The position numbers were made by a program, and so were the translations under genes. A stretch of DNA of 45,095 bases, taken from the NCBI GenBank assembly GCA_025928345.1, contig JAICJR010000004.1, positions 1-45,095 on the forward strand, in the 5' to 3' direction. Numbering within the stretch: position 1 is the stretch's first letter; each line of letters begins with the position of its first letter. The notes below the pieces were generated by a model that worked only from the letters and a program-made list of their open reading frames with translations, searched no databases and was not told the origin of the DNA. This document shows, in pieces, positions 35,735-44,655 of the stretch. The stretch comes from Thermoleophilaceae bacterium (lineage in GTDB: Bacteria > Actinomycetota > Thermoleophilia > Solirubrobacterales > Thermoleophilaceae).

Positions 35735-36571
35735 ATGAGCGCCCACCGCGGAGGGCGCCGCGGCCGCAGAGGCGGGCACGCGGGCGAGCACGAGAACGAG
35801 GAGCGCTGGCTCCTCACCTACTCGGACATGATCACGCTGCTGATGGCGCTGTTCATGGTGCTGTTCTCGATCTCGTCCGTGAACACGTCGAAGTACAAGG
35901 AGCTGCAGAAGTCGCTCCAGGACGCCTTCTCGGGCAAGATCCTCACCGGCGGAAAGCAGATCGTGAACAGCGGGAGCGACGGCAAGAGCCCGAGCGACCA
36001 GGCCTCGCCGCTGATCGCCCCGATCAAGCCGCAGATCGGCCAGACCAGCACGAACAACGACAAGTCCGCGGCCGCCGACAACAAGGAATTTGCCCGGATC
36101 AAGCGGCAGATCGACACCTACGCCCGCCAGCACGGCCTCTCAAAGCAGCTTCAGACGGTGATCGCGCGGCGCGGTCTGGTGGTGCGCCTGCTCACAGACC
36201 AGGTGGTGTTCGACCCCGGGCAGGCGGTGCTCAAGCCGCAGGCCACGCCGGTTCTAACCGGCGTGGGTCACGCCCTGAACATCGACAAGAAGCACCCGAT
36301 CATGGTCGAGGGCCACACCGACAACGTGCCGATCAGCGGCTCTCAGTTCCCCAGCAACTGGGAGTTGTCCACCGCGCGCGCCTCAGTGGTGGTCCGATTC
36401 CTGATCCACACGGGCATCGACAAGTTCCGTCTGGGGGCCGCCGGCTACGCAAATCTCTACCCCGTGGCCTCCAACTCCACGGCAATTGGTCGATCAAAGA
36501 ACCGACGGGTGGAAATCGTGCTGCTCCGGCAGGACCAGCAGATCACCCCCGACAGTCCAGGGAACGGATGA
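35735..36571 (+). CDS. motB: Flagellar motor stator protein
   Basis: ENEERWLLTYSDMITLLMALFMVLFSISSVN; OmpA-like VEGHTDNVPISGSQFPSNWELSTARASVVVRFLI. Confidence 0.97.
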   Translation: MSAHRGGRRGRRGGHAGEHENEERWLLTYSDMITLLMALFMVLFSISSVNTSKYKELQKSLQDAFSGKILTGGKQIVNSGSDGKSPSDQASPLIAPIKPQIGQTSTNNDKSAAADNKEFARIKRQIDTYARQHGLSKQLQTVIARRGLVVRLLTDQVVFDPGQAVLKPQATPVLTGVGHALNIDKKHPIMVEGHTDNVPISGSQFPSNWELSTARASVVVRFLIHTGIDKFRLGAAGYANLYPVASNSTAIGRSKNRRVEIVLLRQDQQITPDSPGNG

Positions 36572-36598
36572 GAAGCAGCTCCATGGAGGGAGTTCCAA

Positions 36599-37030
36599 GT
36601 GAAGAAGAAGTTGAAGTTCATCATCCCGATCGTGCTCGTGCTGTTCGGGGGTGTGTACAAGACAGTGCTCGCCAAGCCGGCCAAGGCTCCCAAGCCGAAG
36701 ATCGCCGGCACGGTGTACGTGATGCCGAAGGAATTCCTGCTCAACATGGCTGACGGCCGCTACGCAAAGCTTGATGTCTCGCTCGTCCTGGACCCGAAGG
36801 AGGTCGTGCCGACCGCCGAGGGCGCCAGCTCCGACGCGAGCTACGGCGCGCTGCCGCAGGAGCCCGCGGTGCGCGACGTGATCACCAACATCGTCACGGA
36901 CGAGCCCTCGAACGACCTGATCCAGCGCGCCGGGCGCGAGAAGCTGAAGAAGGAGATCCTCAAGGGAATCCGCGAGAACACCGACGTGAAGGTGGACGAG
37001 ATCCTGTTCACCGACGTCGCGGTCCAGTAG
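36599..37030 (+). CDS. fliL: Flagellar basal body-associated protein
   Basis: N-terminal [20 protein letters not shown]...[53 protein letters not shown]. Confidence 0.93.
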   Translation: MKKKLKFIIPIVLVLFGGVYKTVLAKPAKAPKPKIAGTVYVMPKEFLLNMADGRYAKLDVSLVLDPKEVVPTAEGASSDASYGALPQEPAVRDVITNIVTDEPSNDLIQRAGREKLKKEILKGIRENTDVKVDEILFTDVAVQ

Positions 37031-37041
37031 GAGGAGAGCTC

Positions 37042-37374
37042 GTGTCCCAGGAGATCGAATACCAGGCCCTCGAGAGCACGACCGTGACCGAGCAGCGCGC
37101 GGCGGACCTCCACCGGCTGGAGGACGTGCCTGTGGAGCTGGCCGTGGAGATCGGCCGCACCCACATGACGATCGGCGAGACGCTCGCCCTCGGCCCCGGC
37201 TCCATCGTGTCCCTGAACCGCCTCGCCGGCGAGCCCGTGGACCTGCTGGTGAACGGGAAGCGGATCGCCAAAGGCGAAGTCGTGGTTATTGACGAAGAGT
37301 TCGGACTACGCCTCACAGAAGTTGTCTCGCCTGCGCGCAGGTTGCGTGAGGCTGAGTCCTCGCTAGAGAACTAG
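37042..37374 (+). CDS. fliN: FliN-like motor switch protein (copy 2)
   Basis: [70 protein letters not shown] SpoA domain. Confidence 0.95.
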   Translation: MSQEIEYQALESTTVTEQRAADLHRLEDVPVELAVEIGRTHMTIGETLALGPGSIVSLNRLAGEPVDLLVNGKRIAKGEVVVIDEEFGLRLTEVVSPARRLREAESSLEN

Positions 37375-37441
37375 TGCCCAGAGCCCAGTGCCCAGTGCCC
37401 AGAAATCGGGACTGGCCACTGGGCACTGGCCAGTGGGCACT
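37373..37441. repeat. Inverted heptanucleotide arrays (AGTGCCC)n / (ACTGGGC)n
   Basis: AGTGCCC AGAGCCC AGTGCCC AGTGCCC AG AAATCGGG ACTGGCC ACTGGGC ACTGGCC AGTGGGC ACT; ends 8 nt before the fliO promoter -35. Confidence 0.92.
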
Positions 37442-37448
37442 TAGGGGC

Positions 37449-37475
37449 TAAAGCCCCGGCCGAAGCGGCCGAATA
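37449..37475 (+). promoter_or_regulatory. Putative FliA promoter for fliOPQR-flhBA operon
   Basis: TAAA-N15(GCCCCGGCCGAAGCG)-GCCGAATA, 38 nt upstream of fliO ATG. Confidence 0.8.
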
Positions 37476-37513
37476 CCCCGGACGGTCAAGTCCCTCAACC
37501 TGACCGTCCCTCA

Positions 37514-38068
37514 ATGCGATTGGCTCAACTTTCGATCGCCGCTTCGGCGGCTATGGCTGGCATTCTCGTGCCGGCACAGGTGGCTCTCGCCAAGCCCTCC
37601 GGGCCTGGTGAGAACACGCCGCTGAACCTTCCGACGCACACGACGCAGAGCGCCAGCACCCCCGGCGCGAGCGGCGGCAGCCTGGTCCACACATTCGTGG
37701 GCCTCGCGATCGTGCTCGCCGTGATCTACGGGCTCTACTGGGTCCTCAAGCAGGTGAAGGCCGGCAAGGAGGAGCGCAGCTCCGGCCAGGGCCTCTCCAG
37801 CATCGCCACGCTTGCGCTCGGCCCCAACCGCGCCGTCCACCTCGTCCGCAGCGGCCGCGAGTACGTGCTCGTCGGCGCCAGCGAGCACGGCGTCACGCCG
37901 ATCCGCACCTACTCCGAGGAGGAGGCGCACGACGCCGGCCTGATCCCGGACCCGGCCGACGTGGACGCCGAGGGCCTCGAGGCCCCGCTCCCAGCACGCC
38001 CGCAGAAGAGCGGAATCCTGCTCAAGGACGTCCTCGACGAGATCCGCCGCAGGACGGTGCGGAAGTGA
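37514..38068 (+). CDS. fliO: FliO-like flagellar biosynthetic protein
   Basis: Signal-like N-terminus, TM FVGLAIVLAVIYGLYWVLKQVKAG, then LALGPNRAVHLVRSGREYVLVGASEHGVTPI. Confidence 0.88.
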   Translation: MRLAQLSIAASAAMAGILVPAQVALAKPSGPGENTPLNLPTHTTQSASTPGASGGSLVHTFVGLAIVLAVIYGLYWVLKQVKAGKEERSSGQGLSSIATLALGPNRAVHLVRSGREYVLVGASEHGVTPIRTYSEEEAHDAGLIPDPADVDAEGLEAPLPARPQKSGILLKDVLDEIRRRTVRK

Positions 38069-38706
38069 ACATCCACGCCTCGGGCGGCAACGCCGTCGAG
38101 ATCTTCCTGATCATCGCCGGGATCTCGCTGGTCCCGGCTCTGCTCTTCACGGTCACCGGCTTCACCCGGATCCTGATCGTCCTCGGCTTCATCCGCAGCG
38201 GCCTCGGCACGCCCACCGCGCCGCCGAACCAGGTGCTCGTCGGCATCTCCGTCTTCCTGACCATCTTCGTGATGGCGCCCACCTTCACCGCGATCAAGAA
38301 GGACGCCATCGACCCGCTGAGCCATCACAAGATCACCCAGGCTCAGGCGATCCAGCGCGGCCAGGAGCCGCTGCGCCAGTTCATGTTCAAGCAGACGCGG
38401 GAGAAGGACCTCGCGCTGTTCGCCAAGCTCGCGCACCTCAAGCAGCCGAAGACGCGGGCGGACATCCCCACCTACACGCTGATCCCCGCCTTCATCATCA
38501 GCGAGCTGAAGACGGCGTTCCAGATCGGCTTTTTGATCTTCCTGCCGTTCCTCGTGATCGACTTAGTCGTCTCGTCGACCTTGATGAGCATGGGCATGAT
38601 GATGCTGCCGCCGACGTTCATCTCGCTGCCCTTCAAGATCCTCCTGTTCGTCCTGGTGGACGGCTGGAACCTCGTCACGCAATCGCTCGTTCAGAGCTTC
38701 CACTGA
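38065..38706 (+). CDS. fliP: Flagellar export apparatus protein
   Basis: TGFTRILIVLGFIRSGLGTPTAPPNQVLVGISVFLTIFVMAP...IPAFIISELKTAFQIGFLIFLPFLVIDLVVSSTLMSMGMMMLPP. Confidence 0.97.
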   Translation: MNIHASGGNAVEIFLIIAGISLVPALLFTVTGFTRILIVLGFIRSGLGTPTAPPNQVLVGISVFLTIFVMAPTFTAIKKDAIDPLSHHKITQAQAIQRGQEPLRQFMFKQTREKDLALFAKLAHLKQPKTRADIPTYTLIPAFIISELKTAFQIGFLIFLPFLVIDLVVSSTLMSMGMMMLPPTFISLPFKILLFVLVDGWNLVTQSLVQSFH

Positions 38707-38719
38707 CCTGAGGTAACGC

Positions 38720-38989
38720 ATGAGCCAGGACGTCGTCATCAACCTCGTAATGCAGACCATCACCGTCGCGATGAAGGTCGCGCTGCCGCTCCTTCTCGCC
38801 GGCCTGGTGGTGGGCCTGCTCGTGAGCATCTTCCAGGCGGTCACCCAGATCCAGGAGATGACGCTCACGTTCATCCCGAAGATCCTCGCGGCGATCGTGG
38901 TGATGATCGTCGCCGGTCCGTGGATGCTGAATCAGATCATCACCTACACGCAGCAGCTCTGGCAGGGCATCCCGGGGATCGTCTCGTGA
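38720..38989 (+). CDS. fliQ: Flagellar export apparatus protein
   Basis: ALPLLLAGLVVGLLVSIFQAVTQIQEMTLTFIPKILAAIVVMIVAGPWML. Confidence 0.97.
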   Translation: MSQDVVINLVMQTITVAMKVALPLLLAGLVVGLLVSIFQAVTQIQEMTLTFIPKILAAIVVMIVAGPWMLNQIITYTQQLWQGIPGIVS

Positions 38990-39765
38990 ACACGCTGCTC
39001 CAGCAGTTCAGCGAGCGCCAGCTCGTGGGCTTCATCCTCGTGCTCGCGCGGGTCAGCCCGCTGTTCCTGCTTGCGCCGATCTTCTCGTCGAAGATGGTCC
39101 CGGCCCGCGCGCGCGGCGTGCTGGCCGTGGCGATCTCGTTCGGACTCGCGCCGCTCGCGATGCACGGGCAGCACCTGAGCACGGACACGACCACGCTCGC
39201 CGGCCTGCTCGGCAAGGAGATCCTCGTGGGGCTCGCCTACGCGTTCGCGCTCGCGGCGGTTTTCGCCGCTATCAGCACCGCCGGCTCGCTGCTCGACATG
39301 GCGGTGGGCTTCTCGTTCGGCTCCCTGGTCGACCCGATCACCGGCGTCCAGTCCACGATCCTCGCCCAGCTCTACGCGATGGTGGGCGTGCTCATCTTCA
39401 TCGTGCTGGACGGCGACCACTGGATGATCGAGGGCCTCGCGCGCAGCTACCAGCTCGTGCCCTTGACGAGGTTCCCCTCGATCAACGCCCTGGTCGGCGG
39501 CGCCGACAAGGCCTTCATCTCGATCTTCGGCTCCGCGATCGAGCTGGCCGCGCCGGTGATGATCGCGGCCCTCCTCACCGACTGCGCCCTGGGCCTCGTG
39601 GCCCGCGTGATGCCGCAGCTCAACGTGTTCTCGCTCGCCTTCCCGGCGAAGATCGCGATCGGCCTGCTCGTGATGGGCGTCTCGCTGCCGTTCGTCGGCG
39701 GCTGGATCTCAGACCAGGTGCAGGTGTCCGTCTCGTCCGCCCTCCAGTCCATCCACGTGGCGTAA
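38986..39765 (+). CDS. fliR: Flagellar export apparatus protein
   Basis: GTG start at 38986; VLARVSPLFLLAPIFSSKMVPARARGVLAVAISFGLAPL...GSLLDMAVGFSFGSLVDPITGVQSTILAQL. Confidence 0.95.
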   Translation: MNTLLQQFSERQLVGFILVLARVSPLFLLAPIFSSKMVPARARGVLAVAISFGLAPLAMHGQHLSTDTTTLAGLLGKEILVGLAYAFALAAVFAAISTAGSLLDMAVGFSFGSLVDPITGVQSTILAQLYAMVGVLIFIVLDGDHWMIEGLARSYQLVPLTRFPSINALVGGADKAFISIFGSAIELAAPVMIAALLTDCALGLVARVMPQLNVFSLAFPAKIAIGLLVMGVSLPFVGGWISDQVQVSVSSALQSIHVA

Positions 39766-39768
39766 CCG

Positions 39769-40827
39769 ATGCCGGGCGAGCGCACAGAAAAAGCGACTCC
39801 CAAGCGCCGTAATGAGGCGCGGAAGAAGGGGCAGGTCGCCAAGTCGGCGGATATCAACGGCTCGGTCGTGATGCTGGCCTCGCTGTTTGCGCTCGGCTCC
39901 TTCGGCCCGAAGATCGTGCAGACGCTCGAGAACTCGATGCTCAGCGGTCTCGGCCAGATTGCACACCCGGACGTGGTCACCCAGCAGGGCCTCGGCAAGC
40001 TGATGCTCTCCACCTTCTCGGGAGCGCTCACCGCGGTCGCTCCGCTGGCGGGCGTATGCATGGTGGCCGGCGTGCTCGCGAACGTGGCGCAGGTCCGCCC
40101 CAAGATCAACGCGCAGGCGCTCAAGCCGGACATCAAGAAGCTCAACCCGCAGAACGGCATCAAGCGGCTCTTCGGCCCCTCGAGCGCCTTCGAGGCCGGC
40201 AAGGGCCTGCTCAAGGTCACGCTGCTCGGCGTGATGGCATTCATCACCGTCAAGCCGAAGATCGGGGAGATCGCGGCCTCGGTGGGCATGTCGCCGCAGG
40301 ACTTCCTCTCCGCGACGGGCACGATGATCCTCGCCGTCGGACGCCGCCTGGCGGTGGCCTACCTCGTGATCGCGATCGGCGACTACTTCTTCCAGCGCTA
40401 CCGGCACGAGAAGTCCCTGAAGATGTCGAAGGAGGACATCAAGGAGGAGGGCAAGCAGCACTCGCTGCCGCCCGAGGTGCGCAGCGCGATCCGCCGCCGT
40501 CAGATTCAGGCAGCCCGCGCCCGCATGATGTCGGCGGTCCCGCAGGCGGACGTGGTCGTCACGAACCCGACCCACTTCGCCGTCGCGCTCGCATACGACG
40601 GCAACAAGGGAGCGCCCGAGGTGCTCGCCAAGGGCCCGGACCTCATCGCGAAGCAGATCCGCAAGATCGCCGAGGAGCACGGCATCCCGATCGTCGAGGA
40701 CCCGCCGCTCGCCCGCGCGCTGCACGCGAGCGTTGAGATCGGCCACGAGATCCCCGAAGAGTTCTTCCAGGCGGTGGCTCAGCTGCTCGCCTACGTGTAC
40801 CGCATGGCAGGTAGGAGGGCCAGCTGA
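39769..40827 (+). CDS. flhB: Flagellar export apparatus switch protein
   Basis: ERTEKATPKRRNEARKKGQVAKSADINGS...ADVVVTNPTHFAVALAYDGNKGAPEVLAKGPDLIAKQIRKIAEEHGIPIVEDPPLARALH (NPTH cleavage motif). Confidence 0.98.
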   Translation: MPGERTEKATPKRRNEARKKGQVAKSADINGSVVMLASLFALGSFGPKIVQTLENSMLSGLGQIAHPDVVTQQGLGKLMLSTFSGALTAVAPLAGVCMVAGVLANVAQVRPKINAQALKPDIKKLNPQNGIKRLFGPSSAFEAGKGLLKVTLLGVMAFITVKPKIGEIAASVGMSPQDFLSATGTMILAVGRRLAVAYLVIAIGDYFFQRYRHEKSLKMSKEDIKEEGKQHSLPPEVRSAIRRRQIQAARARMMSAVPQADVVVTNPTHFAVALAYDGNKGAPEVLAKGPDLIAKQIRKIAEEHGIPIVEDPPLARALHASVEIGHEIPEEFFQAVAQLLAYVYRMAGRRAS

Positions 40828-42893
40828 TGGAAGCCACGATGGGCCGCCTGACGAAGCACACCGACCTGCTCGCCGCGGGCGCGGTGGTGCTCGTCGTGCT
40901 GATGATGATCATCCCGCTGCCGCCGATGCTGGTGGACCTCTTCATCAGCCTGAACATCTCGGCCGCGCTCGCGATCGTCGTCACCACGCTGTACCTGCCG
41001 ACCGCGCTCGACTTCAGCTCGTTCCCGAGTCTCCTGCTGCTCACCACTCTCTTCAGGCTCGCGATCAACGTGTCGGTCACGCGCCTCGTGCTGCTCCACG
41101 GCGACGCCGGCGGCGTGGTCCGCTCGTTCGGCCAGTTCGTGGTGGGCGGCAACGTGATCGTCGGCCTCGTGGTCTTCCTCATCCTGATCGTGATCCAGTT
41201 CGTGGTGATCACGAACGGCGCCGGCCGCGTGGCCGAGGTGGCCGCGCGTTTCACCCTCGACGCCATGCCCGGCAAGCAGATGGCGATCGACGCCGACCTC
41301 AACGCCGGCCAGATCACCGACGAGGAGGCCCGCCAGCGCCGCAAGGACATCGCCCGCGAGGCGGACTTCTACGGCGCGATGGATGGTGCGTCCAAGTTCG
41401 TGAAGGGCGACGCCATGGCCGGCCTCTTGATCGTCGCGATCAACCTGCTCGGCGGCATCGTGATCGGCCTGCTCCAGCAGCACATGTCGATCGGCGCGGC
41501 CGGCAAGCACTTCTCGCTGCTCACGGTCGGCGACGGCCTCAGCGCTCAGATCCCCGCGCTGATGATCTCCGTTGCCACGGGCATCATCGTCACCCGCACC
41601 GCGTCCGAGAAGGATCTGGGCAACGACATCGCCAGCCAGATCACGGGCCAGAAGAAGGCTCCGCTCGTGGCGGGCACTGTGATGATCGTGCTCGCGGCCG
41701 TGCCGGGCCTGCCGAAGATCCCGTTCGTCGTCATCGGCGGCCTCTTCCTCATGCTGTGGCGTGCGATCAAGGACCGTCCGGATCCGCTCACGGCCGCCGA
41801 GCAGCAGTCGCAGCTCGAGCAGGCGGCTGCGCAGAATGAGCTGCCCGCTCCGAAGGACGCGGCGCTCGAGGCGCTCCAGGTGGATGCGCTCGAACTCGCC
41901 ATCGGCTTCGGCCTCGTGCCGCTCGTGGACGAGTCGGCCGGCGGCTCCCTGCTCGCGCGCGTGAAGACCATCCGCCGCCAGATCGCTTCCGAGCTCGGCG
42001 TGGTGATCCCGCCCGTGCGCATCCACGACGAGGTGGGCCTCGAGGCGCACGAGTACGTGGTCAAGGTGCGCGGGGCGGAGGTGGCCCAGGGCCGCATCCT
42101 CGCCGGCCATCAGCTTGCGATGGACCCGGGCGACGCCGTGGGCCAGCTCCAGGGCGTGCCAACCACGGAGCCCGCCTTCGGAATCCCGGCAACGTGGATC
42201 ACGGACGCCGCACGTGCGGAGGCCGAGGCTCTCGGGTACACGGTCGTGGACCGGGAATCGGTGATCGTCACTCACCTCACCGAGACCATCCGGGCCAACG
42301 CAGGGGACATGCTCACACGGCAGGACACGCGCCAGCTGCTCGACCAGCTCAAGGAGACCAACGCCGCGGTGGTGGAGGAGGTCGTGCCCGACGTCCTCCA
42401 GCTCGGCGAGGTGCAACGCGTCTTGCAGAACCTGCTGCGCGAGGGCGTGTCGGTGCGCGACCTCGGCACGATCGTCGAGGCGATCGGGGACAAGGCGCGC
42501 GTCACGCGCGACCCGTCGCTGCTCGCCGAGTACGCGCGCCAGGCGCTCGGCCGCTCGATCACCGCGCCGCACCTCGACGCGGAGCGCAAGCTGCGCGCCA
42601 TCTCGCTCGACCCCGTGGTGGAGCAGGAGGTGTCGGAGTCGATTGCGCAGACCGCCGATGGCGAGTACCTCGTCCTCGAGCCGTCGCGCGCGCAGCTGAT
42701 CGTGTCGGCGCTCAAGGATCAGATGGACAACGCGCTCGCCCACGGCGGCCGTCCGGTCCTGCTCTGCTCGGCTCGCGTTCGCCGCCATCTGCGGCGCCTC
42801 TGCGAGCAGGCGCTGCCTCAGCTTCCGGTTTGCTCGTACAACGAGGTCATGCCCGGTATCCGGGTAGAGACCGTGGGGGTGGTTAACGCATGA
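40827..42893 (+). CDS. flhA: Flagellar export apparatus protein
   Basis: MMIIPLPPMLVDLFISLNISAALAIVVTTLYLPTALDFSSFPSLLLLTTLFRLAINVSVTRLVL...AARFTLDAMPGKQMAIDADLNAG. Confidence 0.98.
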   Translation: MEATMGRLTKHTDLLAAGAVVLVVLMMIIPLPPMLVDLFISLNISAALAIVVTTLYLPTALDFSSFPSLLLLTTLFRLAINVSVTRLVLLHGDAGGVVRSFGQFVVGGNVIVGLVVFLILIVIQFVVITNGAGRVAEVAARFTLDAMPGKQMAIDADLNAGQITDEEARQRRKDIAREADFYGAMDGASKFVKGDAMAGLLIVAINLLGGIVIGLLQQHMSIGAAGKHFSLLTVGDGLSAQIPALMISVATGIIVTRTASEKDLGNDIASQITGQKKAPLVAGTVMIVLAAVPGLPKIPFVVIGGLFLMLWRAIKDRPDPLTAAEQQSQLEQAAAQNELPAPKDAALEALQVDALELAIGFGLVPLVDESAGGSLLARVKTIRRQIASELGVVIPPVRIHDEVGLEAHEYVVKVRGAEVAQGRILAGHQLAMDPGDAVGQLQGVPTTEPAFGIPATWITDAARAEAEALGYTVVDRESVIVTHLTETIRANAGDMLTRQDTRQLLDQLKETNAAVVEEVVPDVLQLGEVQRVLQNLLREGVSVRDLGTIVEAIGDKARVTRDPSLLAEYARQALGRSITAPHLDAERKLRAISLDPVVEQEVSESIAQTADGEYLVLEPSRAQLIVSALKDQMDNALAHGGRPVLLCSARVRRHLRRLCEQALPQLPVCSYNEVMPGIRVETVGVVNA

Positions 42894-44041
42894 GCGCGGC
42901 TACACGCACATATCGCGGCAGTTCCCTCGAGGAGATCCTGCCTCGCATCCGGGCCGAGCTCGGTCCCGATGCCGTGATCACGCGCCGGCGGGAAGGGCTC
43001 ACCGGCGGGCTCGCGGGGTTCTTTCAGAAGCAGTTTGTTGAGGTGGAGGCGCGGGCGGGAGTGCCCCGCTTTGAGGCTCTCGATGACTCGGAGGCGTTGC
43101 CGGACGCGTTGAAGAGGTCGGAGGTCATGGGTCATAGGTCAGAGGAACAGCCTCCGGCCCCGGCCATTCAGAAAATTCTTGAGCAGGCCGCGCCGTTCGC
43201 GGATCAGCTCTCAAGCGCCCTCGAACGCACGTCACCTGCGCCTGGCACCGCTATGGCGCCTTTGGTGGCCGGCAATCGAGCACCGGGTGAGGCCCGGGAG
43301 ATCGTTGAGGATCTCGTTGAGGCCGGGCTTCACCCGGTGCTCGCCGAGGGCGTGGTGACCGAGACGGTGTCGCACGTGATGCCGTTCTCGCCGCACCTGT
43401 CGCTCGAGCGGATGGTGCGCGAGACGCTCGCAAAGCGCATCCCCGTGCAGTCCACGTGGACGCGCCGCGGGCGCACGATCGGCTTCGTCGGTCCCGGCGG
43501 TTCCGGCAAGACGCTGTGCACCGCCCGTCTCGCGGCCACCTACGCCGTGGGCAGCGACCTGCCGGTGATCGTCCTCACGCTGCGCCCGCGCGACGGCGGC
43601 GCCGAGCTCCGCTCGCTGCTCGAGCCGTACGCGATCGGCGTGCACGCGGTGGGTGGTCCCGACGAGGCGCGCGCGATCATCGCGGGGGCCCGCGAGCACG
43701 CGCTGATCGTGATCGACACACCCACTGTCTCGCCATCCGCACCGGCGGAGATGGACCGCCTCGCGGCCGACCTCGAGCGCATCGGCGTGTACGAGGTGCA
43801 CCTCACGCTTCCCGCAACCGTCGGCGGCCACGCGGCCGATGACGTGCTCAACGGCTATGCGCCACTCGGCGTCTCGCGCATCGTGCTGACACACGCCGAC
43901 GAGACCGGCCACGTCGGTCCCGCGGTGGGTCTCGCCATCCGCAGCGGCCGTCCTTTCTCGTACATATCGAGCGGTACCTCGGTGGATGGAGGGCTATTGC
44001 CTGTAAATCCCCACGCGCTCGCGTCGATCATCGTGACATGA
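42890..44041 (+). CDS. flhF: FlhF-like SRP-type GTPase
   Basis: TYRGSSLEEILPRIRAELGPDAVITRRRE; IGFVGPGGSGKTLCTARLAATYA G1; LIVIDTPTVSPSAPAEMDRLAADL. Confidence 0.92.
   Translation: MSAATRTYRGSSLEEILPRIRAELGPDAVITRRREGLTGGLAGFFQKQFVEVEARAGVPRFEALDDSEALPDALKRSEVMGHRSEEQPPAPAIQKILEQAAPFADQLSSALERTSPAPGTAMAPLVAGNRAPGEAREIVEDLVEAGLHPVLAEGVVTETVSHVMPFSPHLSLERMVRETLAKRIPVQSTWTRRGRTIGFVGPGGSGKTLCTARLAATYAVGSDLPVIVLTLRPRDGGAELRSLLEPYAIGVHAVGGPDEARAIIAGAREHALIVIDTPTVSPSAPAEMDRLAADLERIGVYEVHLTLPATVGGHAADDVLNGYAPLGVSRIVLTHADETGHVGPAVGLAIRSGRPFSYISSGTSVDGGLLPVNPHALASIIVT
43116..43145 (+). repeat. Mixed heptanucleotide array in flhF linker
   Basis: GGTCGGA GGTCATG GGTCATA GGTCAGA GG; encodes RSEVMGHRSEE. 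Confidence 0.88.
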
Positions 44042-44655
44042 GCAGCAACGCGGTCACGCCAGGACAGCGCGTGGAGTTGAAGATCCGCGGGCTTGGCAGC
44101 ACGTCCGGCAACGTGGAGACGCTGTCCGATCACGCGATCATGATCGCGCTGGTGGTCGATCCCGGCGCGGGCGCCAAGGCGCTCGGCGACCCGGACGCCA
44201 CGCTCGAGTTCCCGTCAGGCCGCGGCGTCTACCGCCAGGAGGGCTTCGCGCGCTTCGACGGCCCGCCCGGCTCGGTCTGCTTCGTCTCGAGGGCGGAGGC
44301 GCAGCTCGTGCAGCGCCGTGAGTTCGCCCGCGTGCAGGTGCACATCCCGGTGGTCGTGAAGGTCGGCGGCTGGGCGGCCGTGACCTACGACACAGAGAAC
44401 GTCAGCGCCAACGGGCTGTTGCTCCGTCAGCCCACGCTCGGCGCGGGCAAGCTCGAGCTCGGCACCGTCCTTTGGGTCGAGATGGACCTGGGCGATGGCG
44501 AAGGTCGAGTTGAGGCGCGTGGCACGGTCGTCCGCGCGGCCGACAACGGCGCCGTGGGCGTGCGCTACGACCACATCAGCGAGGAGCATCAGGAGCAGCT
44601 CGCGCGCTTCGTCCTCCGCACGGAGATCGAGCTGCGCAGAAAGGCACTTAAGTAA
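44038..44655 (+). CDS. PilZ domain protein (YcgR-like c-di-GMP effector)
   Basis: QRREFARVQVHIPV (RxxxR) and NVSANGLLL ((D/N)xSxxG) PilZ motifs; two-domain length. Confidence 0.88.
   Translation: MSSNAVTPGQRVELKIRGLGSTSGNVETLSDHAIMIALVVDPGAGAKALGDPDATLEFPSGRGVYRQEGFARFDGPPGSVCFVSRAEAQLVQRREFARVQVHIPVVVKVGGWAAVTYDTENVSANGLLLRQPTLGAGKLELGTVLWVEMDLGDGEGRVEARGTVVRAADNGAVGVRYDHISEEHQEQLARFVLRTEIELRRKALK

Noticed and set aside
34573-37441. Possible CRISPR arrays at the repetitive intergenic sites
   Set aside because: The unit is 7 nt with no spacers and arms are inverted; these are heptamer arrays/hairpins, not CRISPR. No cas genes seen.
40791-42788. 665-aa minus-strand ORF opposite flhA
   Set aside because: Shadow ORF in high-GC DNA, no recognisable motif.
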